DNA of 5,688 nucleotides, from NCBI GenBank assembly GCA_963923455.1, contig CAWULT010000193.1, positions 1 through 5,688 of the forward strand, read 5' to 3'. Origin of the DNA: CAWULT01 sp963923455. GTDB lineage: Bacteria; Acidobacteriota; Vicinamibacteria; Vicinamibacterales; UBA2999. How positions within the stretch are numbered: position 1 is the stretch's first letter; every line of letters begins with the position of its first letter. A program made the position numbers and the translations under genes. The notes beneath the pieces are model-generated. The model had not been told where the DNA came from, searched no databases, and saw nothing but the letters and a program-made list of their open reading frames with translations. Positions 1 through 5,388 of the stretch are shown piece by piece.

Positions 1-1
1 G

Positions 2-88
2 GCGCTCTACAATTTCCAGTCGGTGTTCGTCGGCACGCGGCTGGTCGCGCCACGAACGCTGGCCGTTCACGTGACCAGGCACTTCTGA
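2..88 (+). CDS. C-terminal fragment of a probable TonB-dependent outer-membrane receptor
   Basis: This frame is open from the left edge to a TGA at 86-88 and gives 28 residues, ending in VAPRTLAVHVTRHF. A Pro-Arg-Thr turn, then alternating hydrophobic residues, then a terminal aromatic Phe after a basic residue is the usual signature of the last strand of an outer-membrane beta-barrel. The PRT turn is particularly common in TonB-dependent receptors, where the terminal Phe serves BAM-mediated insertion. The body of the protein lies outside the window, so its substrate cannot be stated. It lies 18 bases upstream of a metal-dependent repressor gene on the same strand, so iron or metal uptake is a reasonable but unproven guess. 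Another beta-barrel family is the main alternative. Confidence 0.55.
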   Translation, partial: ALYNFQSVFVGTRLVAPRTLAVHVTRHF

Positions 89-106
89 CCGCGGGCCATC
101 GCCACC

Positions 107-799
107 ATGCTGCCGTCGAGCACCGTCGAGAACTACCTGAAGGCCATCTACGCGGGCGCGAGCGCGCTGACGCCGCCGCAGCGCCTCGTGCCGATGGGTC
201 ACCTGTCCTCGTCGCTCGGCGTGGCCCCGGGCACGGCGACCACGATGGTGAAGACACTGGCCGAGTCGGGCCTCGTCGAGTACGAACCCTACGCGGGCGT
301 GGCGCTCACCCCCGCCGGCGAGCGGCTGGCCGCCCTGGTGCTGCGGCGCCACCGCCTGGTCGAGCTCTTCCTCGTGCGGGTGATGGGTTACGCGTGGGAT
401 GAGGTGCACGACGAGGCGGAGCACCTCGAGCACGCGGTGTCGGACCGCCTGGTGGACCGGATCGACGAGATGCTCGGCTGGCCCGAGGTCGATCCGCACG
501 GCGACCCGATCCCCAGCGCCGACGGCACCGTGAAGGCGCAGGCGTCACAGACGCTGCTGACGTGCCCGGCCGGGGCGCGCGTCACGGTGACGCGCGTGAT
601 GGATCAGGACCGGAGCTTCCTCCGTTTCATCGAGCAGCACCACTTGAAGCCGGGCGAGTCGATCGAGGTGATCGCGCGCGACCCGGCCGCCGACAGCGTC
701 CGCATCCGCGGCGCCGAAGGGCGCGAGATCACCGTCGGCACCAGGGCGGCGTCGAAGCTGCTGGTGGCGGTGGCCGCGACGGAACCGGCTACGCGCTGA
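107..799 (+). CDS. DtxR/MntR-family metal-dependent transcriptional repressor
   Basis: A cytoplasmic, 230-residue DNA-binding repressor, predicted to respond to Fe(II) or Mn(II) and control metal uptake or storage genes. Residues 5-75 form the winged helix-turn-helix (TVENYLKAIY at the start; recognition helix near PGTATTMVKTLAESGLV). Residues 76-125 form the dimerisation and metal-binding domain. Residues about 148-222 form an SH3-like FeoA-type domain, so this is the long, DtxR/IdeR-like architecture. Aligned by eye, H82, E86 and H101 match the DtxR ancillary site, and E105, E108 and H109 match the primary site. E105 sits where DtxR has Cys102 and MntR has Glu99, which leans towards manganese-type chemistry. 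The first primary-site ligand (Met10 in DtxR, Asp8 in MntR) is Asn9 here, and MntR Glu11 corresponds to Lys12. The ATG at 107 is the first usable start after the receptor's stop; no clear Shine-Dalgarno is seen, so cotranslation with the upstream gene is possible. Family assignment is firm; the metal is not. Confidence 0.9.
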   Translation: MLPSSTVENYLKAIYAGASALTPPQRLVPMGHLSSSLGVAPGTATTMVKTLAESGLVEYEPYAGVALTPAGERLAALVLRRHRLVELFLVRVMGYAWDEVHDEAEHLEHAVSDRLVDRIDEMLGWPEVDPHGDPIPSADGTVKAQASQTLLTCPAGARVTVTRVMDQDRSFLRFIEQHHLKPGESIEVIARDPAADSVRIRGAEGREITVGTRAASKLLVAVAATEPATR

Positions 800-1460
800 G
801 GAAGCGCGCGATCAGGCTGGTGACCGCGGCCGCGTCGGCGGCCACGGCGTCGGCGTCGGTCAACCGGTCCTCCGGCACGCTGTGATAGCCGTAGCCGAAG
901 GACACCAGGCAGCACCGGGCCCCGGCGCGCCGCGCGGTTTCATGATCGATCGCCGAGTCGCCCACGAGGAGCGTCTCGGCCGGGCCAGTGCCGGCCGCCG
1001 CCATCATGTCCCGCAGCCCCGCGGGGTCCGGCTTGCGCGGGTGCGGACCGTCGCCGCCGGCCACGTCGTCGAACAGGTGCCGCACGTCGAGCGCCGACAG
1101 GATGCGCTCGGTCGGCGCGAGCGGCTTATTCGTGAGCACCGCGACGCGCGCGCCCATGCGGGCCGCCTCGACCGCCGCGCGCATGCCCGGGTAGAGCTGG
1201 GTGTGGTTCAAGAGGCGCTCGCCGTAGATCTCGAGGAAGCGCGGCAGCGCGGCGGGATCGGGCCCGAGGCCGGCCGCGGTCAGCGCGCGCTGGACGAGCA
1301 GCGCGGCGCCCTCCCCCACCATGCGGACGACCTCGTCCACCGTCAGCGGACGGCCGCCCATTTCCTCGACGAGCTGGCTGGCCGACTCGGCGAGGTCGCG
1401 GCTCGAGTCGATGAGCGTGCCGTCGAGGTCGAACGCGATCAGGCGCGGTACTCGGCCCAC
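789..1460 (-). CDS. HAD-superfamily (subfamily IA) phosphatase, phosphoglycolate phosphatase-like
   Basis: A 223-residue cytoplasmic phosphohydrolase of the HAD superfamily with all four motifs. Motif I is FDLDGTL (nucleophile D11, acid/base D13). Motif II is VLTNKP (T110). Motif III is RKPDP (K143). Motif IV is VGDSAIDHETA (D168 and D172, Mg2+ binding). Residues about 17-90 form a small helical C1 cap. Size and motif spacing fit Gph-type phosphoglycolate phosphatases, but the substrate of HAD-IA enzymes cannot be read from sequence; another small phosphate ester is equally possible. Start choice: the codon just before the conserved block is GTA, not a start, so I chose GTG at 1458-1460, with GGGAG (1472-1476) 11 bases upstream. 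A CTG overlapping the queD stop is a weaker alternative. The gene overlaps the end of queD by about 22 bases, which suggests translational coupling. Its TAG at 789-791 lies inside the convergent repressor gene. Confidence 0.85.
   Translation of the reverse strand: MGRVPRLIAFDLDGTLIDSSRDLAESASQLVEEMGGRPLTVDEVVRMVGEGAALLVQRALTAAGLGPDPAALPRFLEIYGERLLNHTQLYPGMRAAVEAARMGARVAVLTNKPLAPTERILSALDVRHLFDDVAGGDGPHPRKPDPAGLRDMMAAAGTGPAETLLVGDSAIDHETARRAGARCCLVSFGYGYHSVPEDRLTDADAVAADAAAVTSLIARFLSA
792..808. other. Small inverted repeat at the convergent gene ends
   Basis: CGCGC (792-796) and GCGCG (804-808) flank a 7-base loop, exactly where the repressor (TGA 797-799) and the phosphatase (TAG 789-791) end towards each other. 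It could help terminate transcripts from both sides, but the stem is only 5 base pairs and no T-tract follows in either direction. I regard a true terminator as unproven. Confidence 0.2.
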
Positions 1461-1849
1461 GAGGTCGGGGTCTCCCAGACGGTGACGCGTGACACGGCGA
1501 GGCCCTGCTCCCGCGCCACGTCGAAGATCAGGCGCGCGATGCGCTCGGCCGTGGGGTTGCTCTCGAGCGTGTAGACGGGCTCGCCGAGCCCGGTCAGGGC
1601 GCCGACGAGCGGGTCGTCCTGGCGCAGGAGCATCTTGTGGTCGAGTTCGCGGTCGATCCAGGGCTTCAGCACCTGCCTGATCGTGCCGAAGTCGACCACC
1701 ATGTCGTGGGCGTCGAGCGATTCGGCGCGCACCTCGACCTCGACGAGCGCGTTGTGCCCGTGCGGGTGCCGGCAGGGACCATCGTGGTCGAGCAGGCGGT
1801 GCCCATAGCAGAACTCGATGCGCTTGGTGACCGCGTACATCCACTGCAT
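1439..1849 (-). CDS. queD: 6-carboxy-tetrahydropterin synthase / 6-pyruvoyl-tetrahydropterin synthase homologue
   Basis: A 136-residue zinc enzyme of the PTPS/QueD family. QueD converts 7,8-dihydroneopterin triphosphate to 6-carboxy-5,6,7,8-tetrahydropterin, releasing acetaldehyde and triphosphate, an early step towards queuosine and other 7-deazapurines. Zinc ligands are H17 (FCYGHRLL) and H30 and H32 (RHPHGHN). The catalytic Cys is C26, with the same Cys-x3-His-x-His spacing as Escherichia coli QueD. The D70-H71 pair (ELDHKML), NPTAE (98-102) and E126 in VWETPTS complete the active site. Length (E. coli QueD is about 120 residues) and motif set are normal. The start is ATG 1847-1849, with a GGGG run only 4 bases upstream; an in-frame ATG three codons later is possible. 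queC, queE and folE are not in the window, so its pathway here is unconfirmed. The 3' end overlaps the HAD phosphatase gene. A eukaryote-like PTPS activity (biopterin route) is the alternative. Confidence 0.9.
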   Translation of the reverse strand: MQWMYAVTKRIEFCYGHRLLDHDGPCRHPHGHNALVEVEVRAESLDAHDMVVDFGTIRQVLKPWIDRELDHKMLLRQDDPLVGALTGLGEPVYTLESNPTAERIARLIFDVAREQGLAVSRVTVWETPTSWAEYRA

Positions 1850-1863
1850 GTTACCCCGGGGCC

Positions 1864-1879
1864 GGCCGGCGCGCCGGCC
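1864..1879. repeat. Perfect 16-base GC palindrome between the lyase and queD genes
   Basis: Bases 1864-1879 read GGCCGGCGCGCCGGCC, identical on both strands. As RNA it could fold into a 6-base-pair stem with a CGCG loop. It lies in the short gap between the lyase stop (1928-1930) and the queD start (1849). No T-tract follows on the - strand, so it is not a standard intrinsic terminator. It might be a Rho-dependent pause, an attenuating hairpin just upstream of the queD ribosome-binding site, a protein-binding palindrome, or chance in very GC-rich DNA. Confidence 0.3.
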
Positions 1880-1927
1880 CAGGCCGGTGCACGCCCGCGT
1901 CCCGCGGGGGCCAGCGCCGCCGGCGCC

Positions 1928-3568
1928 CTACCGGCCGAGCGCGCGGAGCGCCGCTGACACCGGATGCACCGCCGCGTGCACGGTGCCGCCGGGGGCCATC
2001 TGCGCCAACACGGCCTCGACCTTCGGCTGCAGGAATCCGTCCACGTCGTCCCACACGAGGGGGCGCGCACCGTCCGGGGCGCCACCGGCGGCGACGCGGG
2101 CGGCGTGGTAGAGCGGCCGCGTGGCCGGCGACAGCAGGGCCGTCGCATCGAACGAGCCCGCGGCCTGCCACGCGCGCAGTTCGACGGCCTGTACGCCGAA
2201 CAGCACCGCGTTCGCCAGCAGGTGGGTGAGGACGTCGAGCGACTCCCGCGCCAGGTTCGCCGCGTTCATCGCCTGGCTGTTGATGTTCTGGTTGAACTGC
2301 TCGGCGTGGGTCGGATAGCGGTCCGCCATCGGGTGTCCGTAGTAGCCGACGAGGGGCGCGAGGGCATTGCAGGCGATCTGCAGCGACTTCAGCCCCACGT
2401 TGACGCCCGGTGCCCGGTTTCCGACGAGGGACGGGGCCAGCCCGTGGTTGAACTCCGGGGCGACCAGCAGCGCGATCTGCGCGTCGAGGTGCGAGGCGAG
2501 CATGCCCAGGTGATAGCGCACGCGATCCATCGCCACGGCCGTGTATTCGGCGAGGAAGTTGCCGGTGTGGTAGACCTCGCCCGTCACGGGGTCGATGAGC
2601 GGGTTGTCGTTGGCCGAGTTGGCCTCGACCGCGATCTGTCCGGCGGCCTCCACGAGGCCGTCGACGATCGGGCCGAGGTACTGCGGCAGGCACCGCAACG
2701 AGTAGCGATCCTGGATCAGCGTGCCGCGCCGGTGCCCGCGGTCCCCGCCGGCCTCGCTCCGCACGAGCGCCGATCCGTCGAGGAGGGCTGCCATCCGCCC
2801 GGCGGTCCACACCTGGCCGCGGTGCGCCTTCAGGGCGTGGATGAATGGTTCGAACGACTGGCTCGTGCCGGTGAGCGCCTGGACGTAGAGCGCGTGCACG
2901 CCGAGCGCCAGCGCGCACAGGTCCAGCGCCCGATCGACCGCGTTGGCCGCGACGGCGGTCGAGGCCGCCGTGCCGTTGTTGAGCGCCAGCCCTTCCTTCG
3001 GCTCGAGGACGAGCGGCGCCAGGCCCAGGCGCGCCAGCGCCGCGTGGCTGTCGAGCGTCTCGCCGCGGACGTCGACGAGGAACGAGGGATCGAGGCCGAC
3101 GATCGCGCCCGCGATGTACGAGAGCGGCGACAGGTCGCCGCTGGCGCCAATCGACCCGCGTTGGTGGACGTGCGGCGTCGCCCCGGCGTTGAGGAACGCG
3201 ACGAACCGCTCGACGAGCTCGAGACGCACGCCGGACACGCCCTTCATCAGCGAATTGGCCCGCAGCAGCATGGCCGCCCGGATGTCTCCCTCGGGCAGCC
3301 GCGGTCCGGTCGTCGCCTTGTGGTGCCAGACCGCAACCCGCTGCAGCTCGCGCAGCTGCGACGGCGGCACCACCGCATCGGCCATGCCGCCGTACAGCGT
3401 CGTGACGCCGTAGATTGGCTGGCCCGACTCGACGGCGTCGGCCACCCGCTGCCGTGACGCGTGCACGCGCGACAGCACCACCTGGTCGTCCGTCAGCCGA
3501 ACGGCCGCGCCTCGCGCCACGGCGGCGATGTCCGTAATGGTGAGTCCGTCTCCGGAAATCGTGATCAT
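1928..3568 (-). CDS. MIO-type aromatic amino acid ammonia-lyase (PAL/TAL-like, HutH superfamily)
   Basis: A 546-residue cytoplasmic lyase that removes ammonia from an aromatic amino acid through the self-formed MIO cofactor. The MIO triad is A142-S143-G144 in GSIGASGDLSPLS. The catalytic tyrosine is Y53 (PIYGVTTLYGG). N198 (ALNNGT), QDRYSLR (286-292) and NDNPLID (320-326) are the other family hallmarks, and THAEQFNQNINSQ (420-432) is in place. Compared with what I recall of cyanobacterial (Anabaena) PAL, similarity runs along the whole length, including RAAMLLRANS, DRYSLRCLPQYLGPIVDG and ADRxPTHAEQFNQNINSQ; HutH lacks this last block. The selectivity pair is H82-H83, where Anabaena PAL has Phe-Leu, bacterial TAL has His-Leu and HutH has Ser-His. 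Tyrosine is therefore my favoured substrate (product p-coumarate); phenylalanine, histidine or a mutase activity remain possible. Start is ATG 3566-3568, with GAGGA 7 bases upstream; an in-frame GTG at 3620-3622 would add 18 residues with no family similarity. No hutU, hutI or hutG is nearby. Confidence 0.9.
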   Translation of the reverse strand: MITISGDGLTITDIAAVARGAAVRLTDDQVVLSRVHASRQRVADAVESGQPIYGVTTLYGGMADAVVPPSQLRELQRVAVWHHKATTGPRLPEGDIRAAMLLRANSLMKGVSGVRLELVERFVAFLNAGATPHVHQRGSIGASGDLSPLSYIAGAIVGLDPSFLVDVRGETLDSHAALARLGLAPLVLEPKEGLALNNGTAASTAVAANAVDRALDLCALALGVHALYVQALTGTSQSFEPFIHALKAHRGQVWTAGRMAALLDGSALVRSEAGGDRGHRRGTLIQDRYSLRCLPQYLGPIVDGLVEAAGQIAVEANSANDNPLIDPVTGEVYHTGNFLAEYTAVAMDRVRYHLGMLASHLDAQIALLVAPEFNHGLAPSLVGNRAPGVNVGLKSLQIACNALAPLVGYYGHPMADRYPTHAEQFNQNINSQAMNAANLARESLDVLTHLLANAVLFGVQAVELRAWQAAGSFDATALLSPATRPLYHAARVAAGGAPDGARPLVWDDVDGFLQPKVEAVLAQMAPGGTVHAAVHPVSAALRALGR

Positions 3569-3575
3569 CACAGGG

Positions 3576-3580
3576 TCCTC
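3576..3580 (-). promoter_or_regulatory. Ribosome-binding site of the ammonia-lyase
   Basis: GAGGA on the - strand ends 7 bases before the ATG at 3566-3568. It decides the start against the upstream GTG at 3620-3622, and the family alignment begins at the same ATG. Confidence 0.6.
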
Positions 3581-3626
3581 GATATACGGCGTCCGCCGCC
3601 GCACGGCTCCGGCCGGCGACACCGCA

Positions 3627-3658
3627 CGGCGCTCAGGATAACGCGCGACCGGCGCTCA
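3627..3658. repeat. Pair of 9-base direct repeats in the nagA-lyase gap
   Basis: CGGCGCTCA occurs at 3627-3635 and again at 3650-3658, 23 bases apart start to start. The second copy includes the stop codon of the NagA-like gene. The pair sits in the 87-base gap upstream of the lyase, where a promoter or operator would be expected. I see no convincing -35/-10 pair in the gap. A repeat this short may be chance at this GC content. Confidence 0.25.
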
Positions 3659-4921
3659 AGGGGCCGGATACACCTGGCGCCCGCCGATGAACGTGCGGCG
3701 CACGCGCAGGCCGCGGTCGAGCACGGTGAGATCGGCCGCCGCCCCCTCGACGATCGCACCGGCGTCGGCCAGTCCCAGCGATCGGGCCGGCGTGGTCGCG
3801 CACATCGTCGCGGCGTCGGCGATCGGCACCCCGAACGCGTGCACGAGCGTACGGAAGACGCGGTCCATCGTCAGCGTGCTGCCGGCCAGCGTGCCGTCGT
3901 CGAGCACGGCGGCTTCGTCCCCGACGCGGATTGGCCGGCCGCCCAGGCGCGCCCGCGAGCCCACCGCGAGGCCGGAGCCGGCCGTGCCGTCGGTGATGGC
4001 CATCACGCGCCCGGGACCCTTGGCGTGAATGGCCAGCCGCGCGATCGACGGGTGCACGTGGTACCCGTCGCAGATGAGCTCCGCGGACACGTCCTCACGG
4101 GCGAGCACGGCGCCCGCGGCGCCCGGCGCGCGGTGTCCGAGAGGCGGCATCCGGTTGAAGAGGTGCGTGGCCCTGGCCGCGCCGGCATCGAAGGCGGCCG
4201 ACGCCTGCTCGAAGTCGGCTCCCGTGTGGCCAATCGACGCGTGGTGTCCTCGCGCCGTCAGCCATCGGACCAGCTCGAGGCCGCCCGGCAGTTCCGGCGC
4301 CACAGTGACGATGCCCACCTCCTCCGGGTGCGCCGCGATGGCCGCGAGCACGTCGTCGCCCGTGAACGCACCGTCGCCGGTGTCGTCGGGCTCGGCGCCG
4401 GCAACGCCCGCGAAGACCGCGTCACGCCCTCCAGGCCCGGCCGGCAGCGCCGCCCCACGGCCCGTGTCGAGGCGCGGGGGCACCCGCAGGCACGCGGACG
4501 GCTGCGCGCCGCGGTAGTCGGGATTGATGAAGTTGCTCTCCAGATGGGCGCGCAACACGCGCGCACCAGATTGTGCGGCCCTGCGCGCGCCGCGCACGGC
4601 CGCCAGGAACCGCCGCAGGGTCGCCGGCCCGCACGCCACGCTGGTGGGACAGAAGGCGGTGACGCCATACCGCGGCAGCACGGCTGCCATGGCGGTCACG
4701 GCCCCGCCGGCGTCGAGGGTGTCGTGGCCGAGGATGCCGTGCACGTGCACGTCGACGAAGCCCGGGACGACGTAGTGACCCGATACGTCCACCACGCCGG
4801 CGCCCGCACGGATGCCGCCGGGGGCGCCAACGTCGACGATCCGGTCACCCTCGACCACGAGCGAGCCGCCGGTCACCACACGGCCGGGCAGGATCAGGTC
4901 GCCGCCCGCCAGGACGATCAT
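3656..4921 (-). CDS. nagA: N-acetylglucosamine-6-phosphate deacetylase-like amidohydrolase
   Basis: A 421-residue cytoplasmic metal-dependent amidohydrolase, predicted to remove acetate from N-acetylglucosamine 6-phosphate to give glucosamine 6-phosphate in amino-sugar recycling. Residues 1-52 and about 385-421 form the small beta-sandwich; the TIM barrel lies between. Metal ligands are H59 and H61 (DVHVHG), E128, H232 (IGHTGAD) and H253 (THLFN). D311 (AITDG) is the catalytic acid/base. R264 aligns with phosphate-binding Arg227 of E. coli NagA, and H288 (DGYHVHP) with His251. LAGSTLTMDR (345-354) is a NagA hallmark. The HxH pair suggests the binuclear Bacillus-like type, unlike E. coli. Odd points are E-S-N in place of the usual E-G-P at 128-130, Q140 where E. 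coli has substrate-contact His143, and about 40 extra residues around 146-186, making it longer than E. coli NagA (382). Start ATG 4919-4921 overlaps the previous gene's TGA (ATGA). No nagB or sugar transporter is visible, so a related N-acetylated sugar phosphate is possible. Confidence 0.87.
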   Translation of the reverse strand: MIVLAGGDLILPGRVVTGGSLVVEGDRIVDVGAPGGIRAGAGVVDVSGHYVVPGFVDVHVHGILGHDTLDAGGAVTAMAAVLPRYGVTAFCPTSVACGPATLRRFLAAVRGARRAAQSGARVLRAHLESNFINPDYRGAQPSACLRVPPRLDTGRGAALPAGPGGRDAVFAGVAGAEPDDTGDGAFTGDDVLAAIAAHPEEVGIVTVAPELPGGLELVRWLTARGHHASIGHTGADFEQASAAFDAGAARATHLFNRMPPLGHRAPGAAGAVLAREDVSAELICDGYHVHPSIARLAIHAKGPGRVMAITDGTAGSGLAVGSRARLGGRPIRVGDEAAVLDDGTLAGSTLTMDRVFRTLVHAFGVPIADAATMCATTPARSLGLADAGAIVEGAAADLTVLDRGLRVRRTFIGGRQVYPAP

Positions 4922-5370
4922 CGTCGGCGCGAGCGCCGGCGCGGCTCGACGTTCCAGTCGGGATGCACCTGCAGCTTGCGGCCCTGCAGCGGCATCGGCG
5001 AGGCGACGACGCCCGCCTCGACGCGGAAGTAGGCGCGGTCGACGCGAACCAGCAGCGACGCCAGACCCTGCTCGCCGGGCGCGGTCAGAATCAGGACGCC
5101 CCCGCTCTCGATCGGCGGAAACCGGCGGTCGTCGAGATAGTCGCGATCGAGGGTGATCAGCGTCCGGCGCAGCTGGCGCGCCAGGCGGAAGTGCTCGATG
5201 TCGGCGGCGCGGCGCAGCCGATCGTCCTCGACCACGAACAGCGCGTCCCACCGGAGCCGCTGCCGCATCAGGCCCACGAGCCGCGCCGGCACGTTCGCGT
5301 CGACGTAGACGCGCGGGACGGCCGACATCCGATCGACGTGGGGCCCGAGTTCGGAGGCGAACGTGCCCAT
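4918..5370 (-). CDS. DUF5615/PIN-like domain protein, possible nuclease or toxin-like
   Basis: A 150-residue protein whose residues about 20-108 resemble DUF5615, a domain of the PIN-like nuclease group. The visible pattern is VYVDANVP (D24, N26), an acidic stretch VEDD (E48-D50), D57 in ADIEHFRLAR, then TLITLDRDYLDD (D75, D77) and a closing GGVLILTAP strand. These acidic positions match a PIN-type metal-binding site, but nuclease activity is inferred. The C-terminal 40 residues exceed the core domain and end in a basic tail (RRRSRRR). The start is ATG 5368-5370, with GAGGGG (5380-5385) 9 bases upstream; an internal Met15 right before the domain is an alternative. The TGA at 4918-4920 overlaps the NagA ATG by four bases. 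DUF5615 genes often pair with a DUF433 antitoxin; none is seen here. A housekeeping RNA-processing or structural role is equally open. Confidence 0.72.
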   Translation of the reverse strand: MGTFASELGPHVDRMSAVPRVYVDANVPARLVGLMRQRLRWDALFVVEDDRLRRAADIEHFRLARQLRRTLITLDRDYLDDRRFPPIESGGVLILTAPGEQGLASLLVRVDRAYFRVEAGVVASPMPLQGRKLQVHPDWNVEPRRRSRRR

Positions 5371-5379
5371 CGGTATCGG

Positions 5380-5385
5380 CCCCTC
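5380..5385 (-). promoter_or_regulatory. Ribosome-binding site of the PIN-like gene
   Basis: GAGGGG on the - strand lies 9 bases upstream of the ATG at 5368-5370 and just after the TGA of the deoxyhypusine synthase-like gene (5389-5391). The two genes are separated by only 18 bases, consistent with one transcript. Confidence 0.55.
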
Positions 5386-5388
5386 GCC

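Noticed and set aside
101..109. GCCACCATG at the repressor start, identical to a eukaryotic Kozak context
   Set aside because: Chance match in a GC-rich bacterial sequence; nothing else suggests a eukaryotic or engineered origin.
1461..1844. N-terminal extension of the phosphatase frame up to 1844
   Set aside because: The added residues are an out-of-frame, Arg/Ala/Pro-rich translation of queD; HAD homology begins only near 1440.
1851..2918. Second - strand open frame within the lyase (355 codons)
   Set aside because: A frame-shifted copy of the lyase, Arg/Gly/Pro-rich, with no motifs; the lyase itself is intact, so no frameshift is implied.
1964..3457. Long + strand open frame (497 codons) opposite the ammonia-lyase
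   Set aside because: It is an antisense shadow of a firmly identified gene. The translation is Arg/Gly/Val/Asp-rich with no motif or family resemblance, as expected from the complement of high-GC codons.
3581..3586. TATATC on the - strand as a -10 box for the lyase
   Set aside because: It would place the transcription start downstream of the GAGGA ribosome-binding site or at the ATG, and there is no -35-like hexamer 16-18 bases upstream.
3461..5032. Long + strand open frame (523 codons) opposite the NagA-like gene
   Set aside because: Same pattern: low-complexity Arg/His/Gly-rich translation, running across a gap and three genes on the other strand, with no recognisable domain.
4922..5251. 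N-terminal extension of the NagA-like frame up to 5251
   Set aside because: It is an Arg/Pro-rich shadow of the PIN-like gene. NagA homology begins at the ATG at 4919-4921.
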